Shown piece after piece: positions 8,393 through 18,017 of a stretch of DNA of 64,000 nucleotides. The notes under the pieces were generated by a model. It was not told where the DNA came from. It searched no databases and saw nothing but the letters and a program-made list of their open reading frames with translations. The position numbers were made by a program, and so were the translations under genes. Origin of the DNA: Panacagrimonas sp. (GTDB taxonomy: Bacteria > Pseudomonadota > Gammaproteobacteria > Nevskiales > Nevskiaceae); NCBI RefSeq assembly GCF_020697055.1, contig NZ_JAJFBP010000009.1:53908-117907 (forward strand). The letters are read 5' to 3'. Position 1 is the first letter of the stretch, and every line of letters begins with the position of its first letter.

Positions 8393-9403
8393 ATGAGCGA
8401 CGGCCGGTTCTCGTTCGTGGCGTTCGCAGGCGTGCTGCTGCTGGTGCTGGGGCTGGCCGGCGCGCTCAACTACCTGGTCGATCCGCTGTGGTACGCGAAG
8501 GGCAACCGGATCACCGACAAGAACTTCTCGTTCAACGAGCGCATCTCCAAGATCAACCTGCTGAACCGTACCGCCGACCAGGACTGGGACTGCCTGATCC
8601 TGGGCTCGTCGCGCGTGACGATGCTGCGCCAGTCGCGGTTCGAAGGACTGCGCTGCTTCAACCTCGCGCTCAAGGGCGCCGAGGCGGCCGAGGAGCTCGC
8701 CTACGGCCGCCATGCGCGCGACAAGGGTCTGCGGCCGCGCGTGCTGATCGTGGCCGTGGACGATTTCAACTTCATCGAGCGCAGGCAGACCGCGCGCCGC
8801 GCGGCGCCGCGCGTCGAGGGCACGCCCAGCGCCTGGCATGCATTCTTCTCCACCGACGTGCTGACGTTCTCGCTGATGACGCTGGCCGGGGTCTCGCCGG
8901 AGTCCAACTACTACGATCGTCGTTTCGAACAGCAGCTGCTGTATGCGCCGCCGCCGTTCGAGCCCAAGGTCGAGGACAAGCCCGATCTGCCGTGCTCGAT
9001 GGAGCACGTCGAGACGTTCCGGCAGCTGCGCGCGCTGTTCCCCGAGGCCAGGGCGCTGGCCTACGCGCCGCTGATGTCGCCGTGGTACCAGTTCACCGAC
9101 GTCTACACGCGCGGCCTGCTCGACTGCACGATCGAGGCGTTCCACGCCGTGTCGCGCGACTACGACGCCTTTCTCGACTTCGGCATTCCCAGCCCGGTCA
9201 CGCTCGACAATTCGCTGACGCTCGACGGGACGCACTACACGCCCGAGGCCAACGACGCGGTCGCGCGCGGACTGCAGGGCCAGGCCGGCGAGATGGCCCT
9301 CGACGTCAAGGCCATGAGCCTCGAGCAATACCGAGGGGCGGTGCGTTCGCGCCTTCATGCGTTCGCCGCCGAGCACCGGCTGCTCGGCCTGTGGAAGGAC
9401 TGA
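8393..9403 (+). CDS. Membrane-anchored SGNH-hydrolase-like protein (AlgJ/AlgX-like)
   Basis: 336-residue protein with one N-terminal membrane anchor (about residues 7-28) and a periplasmic domain. It carries what looks like an SGNH catalytic set: the nucleophile block LILGSSRVTM near residue 70 and the late DGTHYTPEAND block near 278 supplying Asp and His. Its position ten bases after the AlgI-like gene makes it the probable acetyl-transfer partner, as in alginate, peptidoglycan and lipoteichoic-acid modification systems. Pairwise similarity to AlgJ is not obvious by eye; the family call rests on motifs and context. Confidence 0.65.
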   Translation: MSDGRFSFVAFAGVLLLVLGLAGALNYLVDPLWYAKGNRITDKNFSFNERISKINLLNRTADQDWDCLILGSSRVTMLRQSRFEGLRCFNLALKGAEAAEELAYGRHARDKGLRPRVLIVAVDDFNFIERRQTARRAAPRVEGTPSAWHAFFSTDVLTFSLMTLAGVSPESNYYDRRFEQQLLYAPPPFEPKVEDKPDLPCSMEHVETFRQLRALFPEARALAYAPLMSPWYQFTDVYTRGLLDCTIEAFHAVSRDYDAFLDFGIPSPVTLDNSLTLDGTHYTPEANDAVARGLQGQAGEMALDVKAMSLEQYRGAVRSRLHAFAAEHRLLGLWKD

Positions 9404-9407
9404 GGCG

Positions 9408-10619
9408 ATGACGCTCGCCGCCGCCGCCCTGCTGGTGCTGGTCTCGCTGCCGGTCTGGTTCGTGGCCGCCTACCTGCTGCTGCTGACCCTGCTCAGCGGC
9501 AGGCCGGAGGTGCCACGCGCGGTGGCACGAAGCGCGCGCTTCGTGGTGGTGGTGCCGGCGCACGACGAGGCGGCCGGCATCGCGCGGACCGTGCGCAGCC
9601 TGCTCGCGCTCGACTGGCCGACGCACGCGCGCCGCGTGTGCGTGGTGGCGGACAACTGCACCGATGCGACCGCGGACCTCGCCCGTGCGGCCGGCGCCGA
9701 AGTGATCGAGCGCCAGGACGACGAGCGTCGCGGCAAGGGCTATGCGCTGGAGTTCGCGTTCGCGCAGCTGCTTGCGCAGGGCGGTTTCGACGCCGTGGTC
9801 GTGGTCGACGCCGACACCGCGGTGTCGGCGCAGCTGCTCGCGGCGTTCGCGGCGCGGCTGGAACGCGGCGCACAGGCCTGCCAGGCGTTCTACGGCGTGC
9901 TCAACCCGCACGCCGGCTGGCGCACGCGGCTGATCACGATCGCGCTGGCGATCTTCCATCGGCTGCGCGGGCGCGGGCGCGAAGCGCTCGGTCTGTCCTG
10001 CGGCCTGCGCGGCAACGGCATGTGCTTCACCGCGGACACGCTGCGGCGCGTTCCGCATCGCGCGTTCTCGATCGTCGAGGACCTCGAATACGGCCTGCTG
10101 CTGGGCCGCGCCGGCATCCGCGTGCAATACGTGGACGAGGCGTACGTGCTGGGCGAGATGGTGTCGTCGGAGAAGTCGGCGCGCTCGCAGCGCCAGCGCT
10201 GGGAAGGCGGTCGCGCGCAGATGGTGAGCCGCTACGGATGGCCGATCCTGCGCGAGGCGCTCGATCGTCGCGATCGCCTGCTGTTCGACCTGGCGCTGGA
10301 CGTGCTGATCCCGCCGCTGGGCAGCGTCGCGCTCGCCGCCGTGGGCCTGGCGGTGCTCGGCGCGATCCTCGCGGCCGCGGGCTGGATCGGGCCTTTCGTC
10401 GCGATCTGGGCCTTGGGTCCGCTGGCGATCCTGCTGCTGCACGTGGGCCGCGGCGTGGTGCTCAGCGGCCTGGGGCTGAGCGGCTGGACCACACTGGCGC
10501 GCGCGCCGCTCTACCTGGCGTGGAAGCTGTCGTTGCGGCTGAGGCGGCGTCCGGACGGCAACCAATGGGTCCGCACCGAGCGCGAACCCGGATCGGGCTC
10601 GGAGTCCGACCGGCCATGA
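9408..10619 (+). CDS. Membrane-bound family 2 glycosyltransferase
   Basis: 403-residue inner-membrane glycosyltransferase. One N-terminal helix is followed by a GT-A domain with VVPAHDEAAG, a DxD-type VVDADTAV at about 134 and the processive-type RQRW motif near 260, then three to four C-terminal helices. This is the general plan of cellulose-synthase-like and hyaluronan-synthase-like GT2 enzymes, which may extend a chain or glycosylate a lipid carrier. The ATG at 9408 has GAGGCG four to nine bases upstream and sits four bases after the preceding stop. The stop overlaps the flippase ATG. Donor sugar unknown. Confidence 0.85.
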   Translation: MTLAAAALLVLVSLPVWFVAAYLLLLTLLSGRPEVPRAVARSARFVVVVPAHDEAAGIARTVRSLLALDWPTHARRVCVVADNCTDATADLARAAGAEVIERQDDERRGKGYALEFAFAQLLAQGGFDAVVVVDADTAVSAQLLAAFAARLERGAQACQAFYGVLNPHAGWRTRLITIALAIFHRLRGRGREALGLSCGLRGNGMCFTADTLRRVPHRAFSIVEDLEYGLLLGRAGIRVQYVDEAYVLGEMVSSEKSARSQRQRWEGGRAQMVSRYGWPILREALDRRDRLLFDLALDVLIPPLGSVALAAVGLAVLGAILAAAGWIGPFVAIWALGPLAILLLHVGRGVVLSGLGLSGWTTLARAPLYLAWKLSLRLRRRPDGNQWVRTEREPGSGSESDRP

Positions 10620-11905
10620 TCCGCCGACTGTCGCAAAGCGCTTCGCTGCGCCTGTTCAGCACCGCGGTGATCGACCAGGCGATGTTGTCCGCAGCGAACT
10701 TCGCGGTCGGCCTGCTGATGATCCGCTACGCCCCGGGCCACGAGTACGGCTACTACGTGCTGGCGTTCTCGAGCATCCAGCTGCTGGTCAGCGCGCAGGG
10801 ATCGTGGATGTCCGGACCGCTGGCGGTGCTGGCGCCCAAGCGCACCGACGAGGAACGCCGCCTGATGGTGGGCGTGATCGAGTCGAGCCAGCGTCGCTTC
10901 GTGCGTCGCTGGGCGATCGCGGCCGCGCCGCTTCCGCTGCTCGGTGCGACGCTGCACCTGTGGCCGTGGCACGACGCGTGGATCGCGTGCGCGACGGTCG
11001 TGGCCGGATGGATGACGTTGCGCCGCGAGTACATGCGCTCGGTGCTGATGATCTACAACCGGCCCAGCGCGGTGCTGCAGCTCGACATGGTCTACGTCGC
11101 GGTGCTGATCTCCGCCGCGCTGCTCGCCTCGCTCGCGGTGCCGGCCGCCGGCGCCGGTGCGGTGCTGGGCCTGGCCATCGCCGCGGCGCTCGGCGGCTGG
11201 CACGGACGCCGCAGCATCCATCGATCGGTCGGATGGCAGGCGGGCCCCGCGCAACAGGCCTGGCTGGATCTGCGTCCGCTGGCCAAGTGGGGAACGCTGT
11301 CGGCGATGATCTACTGGGTCTACTCGCAGTCGTACAACTTCGTGCTCGCGGGACACCTGGGGCTGGCCGAGGTCGTCGACGTGAACGCCGCGCGCCTGAT
11401 GCTGATGCCGATCACGCTGCTGAGCGTCGGCGTCGGCAGCCTGCTGATTCCCAACGCCGCCGGCTGGCTGCACCGCGAGGGCCTGCCGTACCTGGTACGA
11501 CGCCTGTGGGGGTTCTGCGCCGGCCTGCTGATGCTGGCGCTGATCTACATCGCGTTCATCTGGTGGTGCCACGAATGGGTCGCGCGCGATCTGATGCGCG
11601 AGAACATCGGCTCGCTCAAGCTGCTGCTGGCGATGTGGTCGATCCTGCTGGCCACCAGCATGGTGCGCGACGTGTTCCAGTCCGCGCTGATCGCGCTGCA
11701 GCGCTATCGCGAGATGGCGGCGCTCACCGCGGCGGCGGCGATGTGCGCGCTGGGCAGCATGCTGCTGCTGATTCCGCGCCTGGGCGCGCCGGGCGCGATG
11801 GGAGGGATGCTGGTGGGCGAAGCCATCAGCCTGTCGGGCGTCGCGCTGCTGCTGGCGCAGAGCTATCGGCGCCACCGCGCGCCACCGGTGGTTCCTTCGG
11901 CATGA
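10616..11905 (+). CDS. Polysaccharide flippase (Wzx-like, MOP superfamily)
   Basis: 429-residue protein with about 12 hydrophobic helices and short loops, consistent with the MATE/MOP-superfamily exporters that flip undecaprenyl-linked repeat units to the periplasm. No soluble domain is visible. It begins inside the GT2 stop codon (ATGA) and precedes the GT4 gene by seven bases, so it is in the middle of the assembly operon. Wzx proteins are too divergent for a firm name by eye; topology and location are the evidence. Confidence 0.8.
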   Translation: MIRRLSQSASLRLFSTAVIDQAMLSAANFAVGLLMIRYAPGHEYGYYVLAFSSIQLLVSAQGSWMSGPLAVLAPKRTDEERRLMVGVIESSQRRFVRRWAIAAAPLPLLGATLHLWPWHDAWIACATVVAGWMTLRREYMRSVLMIYNRPSAVLQLDMVYVAVLISAALLASLAVPAAGAGAVLGLAIAAALGGWHGRRSIHRSVGWQAGPAQQAWLDLRPLAKWGTLSAMIYWVYSQSYNFVLAGHLGLAEVVDVNAARLMLMPITLLSVGVGSLLIPNAAGWLHREGLPYLVRRLWGFCAGLLMLALIYIAFIWWCHEWVARDLMRENIGSLKLLLAMWSILLATSMVRDVFQSALIALQRYREMAALTAAAAMCALGSMLLLIPRLGAPGAMGGMLVGEAISLSGVALLLAQSYRRHRAPPVVPSA

Positions 11906-11912
11906 GAACGAC

Positions 11913-13124
11913 ATGACGCCGCGGCGCATCGCCATCGTCGCCAGCTTCCGCATCTTCCCGGCCGAAACCGGCGGGCACCTGCGCACGGCCGCGATCGCCC
12001 GCAGCCTCGCGCGGCTGGGCCACGAGGTGCGGATCTTCGCGCTCGCCGGCCGGCGCGAGGACTACCGGAATCGCGGCGGCGCCGCGTCGCGCGTCGATGC
12101 CATCGAACCCAACCTCACCGAGGAAGTGCATCTCGGACTGGGACTGGGCGTGGCGCAGGCGGCCACGCGCGTGCTGCGCACCGCGCGCGCCTGGGTGCCG
12201 CTGGTGCTGGCGCGCGGCTGGGTGCCGCGGCGCCTGCACGAGACGCTGGAGTGGGCCGACGTGTGCATCAGCGACCAGCCGTACTGCGTGCCGGTGCGCG
12301 GCCACGAATCGAAGAAGCCGTGGTTGCTGCTGAGCCACAACCTCGAGCATCGCCTGCTCGAGCGCGGGCCCTGGCAGGAGCGCCTGTTCGCGTCGTGGCT
12401 GCGCCGGATCGAGGCCGCGGTACCGGCGCGCTACCAGGCGGTGCTGACCTGCGCCGACGACGATCGCGCGTTCTTCGCACGGCACGACCCCGCGTCGCGC
12501 TGTCGCCTGGTGCCGATCGGATGCGCGGTCGACGGCACGGCCTACCAGCCGGATCCCGCCGCGCGGATCCGCCTGCGCGCGGAGCTCGGCATCGCCGACG
12601 ACGAGACCGTGTTCCTGTTCAGCGGCAGCCGATTCCAGCCCAACGTCGATGCGCTCGAATGGCTGCGCGCGTTCAACGCGCGCCATCCCGCGTTCCTGAC
12701 CGGGCTGCGCGTGCGCGTCCTGGTGGTGGGCACGGTGTCGGCCGGGGCGTGGCGCGAAGGCGGCGTGATCGCCACCGGCCGCGTGCCGGACATGGCGCCG
12801 TATTTCGCCGCCGCCGACGCGGGCTTCAACCCGGTGACGTGGGGTTCGGGCGCGAACGTCAAATTGTTCGAATACATCGCCGCGCGGTTGCCGGTGATGT
12901 CGACCCGGTTCGGCGTGCGCGGGATCGCGCTCGAACCCGAGCGGGACTTCCACCATTTCGAGCCGGAACAGTTCGCCGAGCGGCTCGAGGCCTGGCTTGC
13001 GACGCGGGATCGCGACGCGTGGCGGGATCACGCGCAGGCCGTCTGGCTGCGCCATCAGGCCAGCGTGGATATCCAGCAGGTGGTGGGCGGCGCGATCGGC
13101 CAGCTTCCGGACCTTGCCGGCTGA
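11913..13124 (+). CDS. Family 4 glycosyltransferase (GT-B fold)
   Basis: 403-residue GT-B enzyme, last gene of the plus-strand polysaccharide operon. The N-terminal half begins with a Rossmann segment RRIAIVASFRIFPAETGGHL; the C-terminal half has FLFSGSRFQPNVDALEWL and the donor-binding FEYIAARLPVMST (about residue 318), where the glutamate of the E-x7-E-like motif lies. Retaining GT4 enzymes use nucleotide sugars in the cytoplasm. Specificity cannot be read. It ends three bases before the stop of the convergent GT2 gene. Confidence 0.85.
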   Translation: MTPRRIAIVASFRIFPAETGGHLRTAAIARSLARLGHEVRIFALAGRREDYRNRGGAASRVDAIEPNLTEEVHLGLGLGVAQAATRVLRTARAWVPLVLARGWVPRRLHETLEWADVCISDQPYCVPVRGHESKKPWLLLSHNLEHRLLERGPWQERLFASWLRRIEAAVPARYQAVLTCADDDRAFFARHDPASRCRLVPIGCAVDGTAYQPDPAARIRLRAELGIADDETVFLFSGSRFQPNVDALEWLRAFNARHPAFLTGLRVRVLVVGTVSAGAWREGGVIATGRVPDMAPYFAAADAGFNPVTWGSGANVKLFEYIAARLPVMSTRFGVRGIALEPERDFHHFEPEQFAERLEAWLATRDRDAWRDHAQAVWLRHQASVDIQQVVGGAIGQLPDLAG

Positions 13125-13127
13125 TCG

Positions 13128-14081
13128 TCAGCGGCCTGCGCCGGCGATCGGCAGCTGCTCTTCCTCATCGTCGGTCGCGTATTCCTCGTAGTGCCACGGC
13201 GTGAGCGTGGTCAGCTTGCCGCCGTTGGCCGCGGCCTTGGCCAGCCAGTACATCGCGTGATGACGGCCGACCGGCAGCAGCAGCAGCGCCAGCGCGAGCG
13301 CGACCAGTGCCTGCGCGGCGGCGCGCAGCATGAACACCACCATGAAGGCGGCGCTCACCTCGCCAAAGCGGCCGAGTCGCCACAACCGCGCGTAGTTCTG
13401 CCCGCCACGCATCGCCCGCAGCAGGATCCAGCGCGGCCTCATCCGCGCCGCTTCGACGGGCTCGCGGACCGCGGCTTCCTCGCACCAGACGATCTTCACG
13501 CCGCGCTGCGCCAGCCGCGCCAGCATGTCGGAGTCCTCGCCGCCGGTGAGACCCATCGCCTCGTCGAACGGTCCGGGCTCGGCGCGGACCGCGTCGCCGC
13601 GCAACAGCGCGTTGCCCACCCACATGCGCTCGCGCCGCACCGGCGCACCGGTGGTCGCGTGGTGTACCGCGTAGAACCGGCCGCGACGGATCCAGTCCGG
13701 CGCATCGGGCGGCGGCGTGCTGATCACCGGGCCGAGCACGCCGCCGGCCTGGAAGCGATCGGCGGTGTCGAGCAGGTCGCCGAGCCAGTTCGGCGGGACG
13801 CGCTCGTCGTCGTCGACGAAGGCCAGCCAATCGCCCGTGGCGAGCCGCACGGTGTGGTTGCGCGTGCGCGAGATGTTCTTGCGCGGCTCGACCGCGTAGC
13901 GCACCGGGAAGCCGACGCGCGCGGCGAATGCCGCGACCAGATCCTGTGCGTTGGGCGCCTGGTCGTTCTCGACGATGACCACTTCGTCGGGCAGACGCGT
14001 CTGGAGCGCGATGTCTTCGAGCAGCTGTGCCAGTCGTTCCAATCGGCGGTGCGTGCAGATCACGACGCTGACGGTGGTCAT
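13128..14081 (-). CDS. Family 2 glycosyltransferase with C-terminal membrane helices
   Basis: 317-residue GT2 protein starting MTTVSVVICTHRRLERL, the standard nucleotide-sugar-binding N-terminus. The DxD motif is in FVDDDERVP (near residue 89), and GGEDSDMLARL provides the acidic acceptor-side block. A hydrophobic C-terminal stretch (around 250-275) should attach it to the membrane. It faces the polysaccharide operon on the opposite strand and is seven bases downstream of trpC, so it may be read with trp genes although its job is in glycan assembly. Confidence 0.85.
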   Translation of the reverse strand: MTTVSVVICTHRRLERLAQLLEDIALQTRLPDEVVIVENDQAPNAQDLVAAFAARVGFPVRYAVEPRKNISRTRNHTVRLATGDWLAFVDDDERVPPNWLGDLLDTADRFQAGGVLGPVISTPPPDAPDWIRRGRFYAVHHATTGAPVRRERMWVGNALLRGDAVRAEPGPFDEAMGLTGGEDSDMLARLAQRGVKIVWCEEAAVREPVEAARMRPRWILLRAMRGGQNYARLWRLGRFGEVSAAFMVVFMLRAAAQALVALALALLLLPVGRHHAMYWLAKAAANGGKLTTLTPWHYEEYATDDEEEQLPIAGAGR

Positions 14082-14088
14082 GGGGCGC

Positions 14089-14889
14089 TCAGGCGACCAG
14101 CAGACGTTTGAGTGCGACGCCGGGGTTGGGCTGGCGCATCAGCGATTCGCCCACCAGGAAACGATGCACGCCGGCGCCGGTCATCCGGCGCACGTCGGCG
14201 GGCGTCCCGATGCCGCTTTCGGTGATCACCTCGTGGCCGGCCGGCATCCACGGCAGCAGATCGAGCGTGGTCTCCAGGCGCGTTTCGAACGTGCGCAGGT
14301 TGCGGTTGTTGATGCCGATCATCAACCCGCTGCCCAGGCGCGCCTGCAGCACCGCGGTGAGCTCGCTGCGATCGTGCACTTCGATCAGCACGTCCATGCC
14401 CAGATCGCGCGCGGTCTTGTGCAGCGCCACCAGGCGCGCCACCGGCAACGCCGCGGCGATCAGCAGGATGCAGTCGGCGCCGATGGCGCGCGATTCGAGC
14501 ACCTGCAGCTCGTCGATGATGAAGTCCTTGCGGATCGCGGGCAGCGCCACCGCGTTGCGCGCGGCCACGAAATGGTCGATCGAGCCCTGGAAGTAGTCCT
14601 CGTCGGTGAGGATCGACAGGCAGGCCGCGCCGCCGCGTTCGTATTCGGTGGCGATCCACGCCGGATCGAAGTCCGGGCGGATCAGGCCCTTGCTGGGCGA
14701 TGCGCGCTTGATCTCGGCGATCACCGCCGGCTGGCCCGCGTCGGCCTTCTGCCGAAGCGCCGCGGCGAAACCGCGCGGCGCGCCCTGCTTTTCGCAGCGC
14801 TGCGTCAGCGAAGCGGGGGTGTGATCACGTTTGAGCTGCGCCACTTCCTCGCGCTTGCGCGCGAGGATCCGGGCCAGGATGTCGTTCAT
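14089..14889 (-). CDS. trpC: Indole-3-glycerol phosphate synthase
   Basis: 266-residue TIM-barrel enzyme of tryptophan synthesis, converting carboxyphenylamino-deoxyribulose phosphate to indole glycerol phosphate. Seen: [13 protein letters not shown] near residues 55-67 with the catalytic lysine, the mid-barrel [13 protein letters not shown] region, and [14 protein letters not shown] near 180. It is monofunctional (no fused PRA isomerase). Its ATG overlaps the trpD stop (ATGA), giving coupled translation. Confidence 0.95.
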   Translation of the reverse strand: MNDILARILARKREEVAQLKRDHTPASLTQRCEKQGAPRGFAAALRQKADAGQPAVIAEIKRASPSKGLIRPDFDPAWIATEYERGGAACLSILTDEDYFQGSIDHFVAARNAVALPAIRKDFIIDELQVLESRAIGADCILLIAAALPVARLVALHKTARDLGMDVLIEVHDRSELTAVLQARLGSGLMIGINNRNLRTFETRLETTLDLLPWMPAGHEVITESGIGTPADVRRMTGAGVHRFLVGESLMRQPNPGVALKRLLVA

Positions 14890-15929
14890 GGTCTGCCTTG
14901 TTGCGCTTCTTTGGTCGCCGCGACGAAGGCGTCGAGGCGCGCACGTGCCGCGCCGCTGGCGAGCACCGCGCGGGCGCGCTCGAGTCCCTCGGCGATCGAG
15001 CCGGCCACGCCGGCCACGTACAGCGCCGCCGCGGCGTTGAAGCTGACGATCTCGCGTGCCACGCCCGGCCGGTTCTCCAGCGCCTCGATCACGCGGCCGC
15101 GCGATTCCTGCGCGTCGGCCACCGCCAGCGCACGACTGCCGGCCATCGCCAGGCCGAAGTCCTCGGGATGGATCTCGTACTCGCGCACGTCGCCGTCGCG
15201 CAGCTCGCCGACCCGCGTCGCGCCGCCGAGCGTGAGCTCGTCCAGTCCGTCCTTGCCCCAGACGACCAGCGCGCGCCTGACGCCCAGGCGCTGCAGCACG
15301 CGCACCTGGATGCCGACCAGGTCGGCATGGAACACGCCCATCAGGATGTTCGGCGCGCCGGCCGGATTGGTCAGCGGGCCCAGGATGTTGAAGATCGTGC
15401 GCACGCCCATCTCGCGCCGCACCGGGCCCACGGCCTTCATCGCCGGATGATGGTTGGGCGCGAACATGAAGCCGATGCCGCAGGCCTCGATGCAGCGCGC
15501 GACCTGCGCCGGCTGCAGGTCGATGATCGCGCCGAGCGCCTCGAGCACGTCGGCGCTGCCGGACTTGGACGACACGCTGCGATTGCCGTGCTTGGCCACG
15601 CGCGCGCCGGCGGCGGCGACCACGAAGCTCGAAGCCGTCGAGATGTTGAAGCTGTGCGCGCCGTCGCCGCCGGTGCCGACGACGTCGACCAGGTGCGTGG
15701 TGTCGCCCGCCACCGGCACCTTCAACGCGAGCTCGCGCATCACGCTGGCGGCCGCGGCGATTTCTCCGACGGTCTCCTTCTTCACGCGCAGGCCGGTCAG
15801 GATCGCGGCCGTCATCACCGGCGAGACCTCGCCGCGCATGATCGCGCGGAACAGGTCGACCATCTCGTCGGCAAAGATCTCGCGATGCTCGATCGTGCGC
15901 TGCAGCGCTTCCTGCGGCGTGATGGGCAT
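14886..15929 (-). CDS. trpD: Anthranilate phosphoribosyltransferase
   Basis: 347-residue enzyme joining anthranilate and PRPP. The ATG at 15929 ([15 protein letters not shown]) gives the usual family length; the frame stays open upstream as a shadow of trpG. The PRPP-binding GTGGDG is near residue 80 and [15 protein letters not shown] near 108-122. It follows trpG after two bases and overlaps trpC, forming a trpGDC operon. Confidence 0.95.
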   Translation of the reverse strand: MPITPQEALQRTIEHREIFADEMVDLFRAIMRGEVSPVMTAAILTGLRVKKETVGEIAAAASVMRELALKVPVAGDTTHLVDVVGTGGDGAHSFNISTASSFVVAAAGARVAKHGNRSVSSKSGSADVLEALGAIIDLQPAQVARCIEACGIGFMFAPNHHPAMKAVGPVRREMGVRTIFNILGPLTNPAGAPNILMGVFHADLVGIQVRVLQRLGVRRALVVWGKDGLDELTLGGATRVGELRDGDVREYEIHPEDFGLAMAGSRALAVADAQESRGRVIEALENRPGVAREIVSFNAAAALYVAGVAGSIAEGLERARAVLASGAARARLDAFVAATKEAQQGRP

Positions 15930-15931
15930 GG

Positions 15932-16513
15932 TCAGACCGCCTCGAGGAAATTGCGCAGCAGGCGGTGGCCGTGCTCGGTCAGGATCGATTCGGGATGGAA
16001 CTGCACGCCTTCGATCGGCAGCGAGCGGTGGCGCAGCCCCATGATCTCGTCCATCTCGCCGTCGCCGTTCTCGGTCCACGCGGTGACCTCGAAGTCCTCC
16101 GGCAGTCCCGCGCGATCCACGATCAGCGAGTGGTAGCGCGTGGCGGTGTAGGGCGTGGGCAGGTCCTTGAACACGCCGCGCCCGCGGTGGTGCACCAGGC
16201 TGGTCTTGCCGTGCATGACCTCGCGTGCGCGCCGCACCGTGCCGCCAAAGGCCTGACCGATCGCCTGGTGACCCAGGCACACGCCCAGCAGCGGCACCTT
16301 GCCCTGCAGCTGCGCGATCAGGTCCAGGCAGATGCCGGCCTCGTTGGGCGTGCAGGGACCGGGCGACAGCACCACGTGGCTCGGCTTCTTCGCGGCGACC
16401 TCGTCGACGCTGATGCAGTCGTTGCGGTGCACTTCGACTTCCGCCCCCAGCTCTCCCAGGTACTGCACGAGGTTGTAGGTGAAGGAGTCGTAGTTATCGA
16501 TCATCAGGATCAT
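15932..16513 (-). CDS. trpG: Anthranilate synthase component II (glutamine amidotransferase)
   Basis: 193-residue class I glutamine amidotransferase that delivers ammonia to TrpE for anthranilate synthesis. The catalytic Cys79 is in [10 protein letters not shown] and the His-Glu pair in [11 protein letters not shown]. In many bacteria the same subunit also serves aminodeoxychorismate synthase (PabA). Its partner trpE is about 9 kb away at 25319-26752. The upstream 227 bp (16514-16740) contains a GC hairpin but no tryptophan-rich leader peptide that I can find. Confidence 0.95.
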   Translation of the reverse strand: MILMIDNYDSFTYNLVQYLGELGAEVEVHRNDCISVDEVAAKKPSHVVLSPGPCTPNEAGICLDLIAQLQGKVPLLGVCLGHQAIGQAFGGTVRRAREVMHGKTSLVHHRGRGVFKDLPTPYTATRYHSLIVDRAGLPEDFEVTAWTENGDGEMDEIMGLRHRSLPIEGVQFHPESILTEHGHRLLRNFLEAV

Positions 16514-16661
16514 GGCGGGCCGTGCACGTGAGGCGGATTGCGAGGAGCGAAAGGCGGTCCGGCCGGGTCCTGCGGAGTAGCCGCGTTGTCGATCGAAGCG
16601 GGAAAGATGGCGCGATTATCGGACCAAGCCCGGGGCGCTGGATAGGGCGCGCACACGCCGG

Positions 16662-16688
16662 CGCCCGGGGAGCGAGGTTCCCCGGGCG
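16662..16688 (-). terminator. GC hairpin between sodB and trpG
   Basis: Two perfect 10-base arms (CGCCCGGGGA and its complement) with a 7-base loop lie just downstream of the sodB stop on the minus strand and about 150 bp before trpG. No T run follows, so it may slow or stop sodB transcription with Rho or protect mRNA ends. The rest of the 227-bp gap shows no other structure. Confidence 0.5.
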
Positions 16689-16740
16689 TGCTCAAACCGC
16701 TGATTGCAATGGGGCAGACGCGCCGCGTCCCCCCGCGCGT

Positions 16741-17328
16741 TCAGCCCGGCGACGTCGTCAGCCGGCGGCCGACGGCGTTCCAGTCGACGATCTCCCAGAA
16801 CTTCTCGACGTAACGCGGCCGCGCGTTGCGGTAGTCGATGTAGTAGGCGTGCTCCCAGACGTCGCAGGTCAGCAGCGGCGTCCAGCCCTCGGTCAGCGGA
16901 TTGCCGGCGCCCTGCGTGCTCGAGACCGCCAATGAGCCGTCGGGCCTGCGTGACAGCCACGCCCACCCGGAGCCGAAGGTGCCGATCGCGGCCTCGGTGA
17001 AGCGGTTCTTGAACGCCGCGATGCTGCCGAACGATCGCGCGAGTGCGTCTTCGAGCGCCCCCGCAGGCGAGGTCGCGGACGGGGTCAGCGAATGCCAGTA
17101 GAAGTCGTGGTTCCAGGCCTGGGCCACGTTGTTGAACACCGCGCCCGAGGCCTCGCGGATGATCTGCTCGGGCGTCATCGTCTCGAACGGCGTGCCCGCG
17201 ATCAGGCGGTTGCCGTTGTCGACGTAGGCCTTGTGATGCTTGCCGTAGTGGTAGTCCAGCGTCTCGACCGACAGGTGCGGCACCAGCGCGTCGATGGCAA
17301 AGGGTAGCGGGCGTTGGATCAGCGACAT
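16741..17328 (-). CDS. sodB: Iron superoxide dismutase
   Basis: 195-residue Fe/Mn-family superoxide dismutase, converting superoxide to peroxide in the cytoplasm. Metal ligands visible are H27 in DYHYGKHH, the histidine in AQAWNHDFYW, and Asp and His in DVWEHAYYID. The glutamine of NNVAQAWNH occupies the position that hydrogen-bonds the metal-bound solvent in iron enzymes, favouring Fe. It lies four bases after the peroxiredoxin gene, so superoxide and peroxide removal are probably made together. Confidence 0.93.
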   Translation of the reverse strand: MSLIQRPLPFAIDALVPHLSVETLDYHYGKHHKAYVDNGNRLIAGTPFETMTPEQIIREASGAVFNNVAQAWNHDFYWHSLTPSATSPAGALEDALARSFGSIAAFKNRFTEAAIGTFGSGWAWLSRRPDGSLAVSSTQGAGNPLTEGWTPLLTCDVWEHAYYIDYRNARPRYVEKFWEIVDWNAVGRRLTTSPG

Positions 17329-17332
17329 GGCT

Positions 17333-17974
17333 TCAGTTCCCCGGTTGTGGCGTGAGACGCAGGTAGGGCCGCTCGGCGCGGTATCCCTTGGGAAATTTCT
17401 GGCGGATCACCGCCTCGTCCTGGATCGAGGTCGGGATCACCACCTCGTCGCCGGGCTTCCAGTTGCCGGGCGTGGCCACGGTGTAGCGATCGGCCAGCTG
17501 CAGCGCGTCGATCGCGCGCACGATCTCGTCGAAGTTGCGGCCGACGTTGAGCGGGTAGGTCAGCGTCAGTCGCAGTTTCTTCTGCGGGTCGACGATGAAG
17601 ACGCTGCGCACCGTCACCGTGGTGGACTGGCCCGGATGGATCATTCCGTAGAGCGTCGCGACCTTGCGGTCGGGGTCGGCGATGATCGGAAATCCGACGA
17701 CCGTCTTCTGCGTGTCTTCGATGTCCTTGATCCACTCGCGGTGCGAGGCCGCGTCGTCGACCGACAGCGCGATCGCCTTGACGTTGCGCTCGTCGAAGGC
17801 GGACTTCAGTTTCGCGGTGAGGCCGAGTTCGGTGGTGCACACCGGCGTGAAATCGGCGGGATGCGAGAACAGCACGATCCACGATTCGCCGGCCCATTCG
17901 TGGAAGCGGATGCGGCCGAGGGACGAGTCCTGTTCGAAGTCGGGGGCGGTGTCGCCCAGGTACAGCGTGCTCAT
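17333..17974 (-). CDS. 1-Cys peroxiredoxin (Prx6 type)
   Basis: 213-residue thiol peroxidase. The peroxidatic Cys46 sits in HPADFTPVCTTELG, the Prx6-type PxxxT/SxxC signature, and there is no second cysteine in the protein, so it is a 1-Cys enzyme needing an external reductant. Prx6-like C-terminal length is present (about 160-213). It is four bases upstream of sodB. The 84-bp gap before it holds one half of a palindromic repeat pair. Confidence 0.92.
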   Translation of the reverse strand: MSTLYLGDTAPDFEQDSSLGRIRFHEWAGESWIVLFSHPADFTPVCTTELGLTAKLKSAFDERNVKAIALSVDDAASHREWIKDIEDTQKTVVGFPIIADPDRKVATLYGMIHPGQSTTVTVRSVFIVDPQKKLRLTLTYPLNVGRNFDEIVRAIDALQLADRYTVATPGNWKPGDEVVIPTSIQDEAVIRQKFPKGYRAERPYLRLTPQPGN

Positions 17975-18017
17975 GAAATCACTCCAAGTTGGTGGTTGCG
18001 ATCGAGGCCGTGGCTAC

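Noticed and set aside
16514..16740. Possible trp attenuator with leader peptide
   Set aside because: No short frame with consecutive Trp codons and no alternative terminator/antiterminator pair; only one GC hairpin, better placed as the sodB end.
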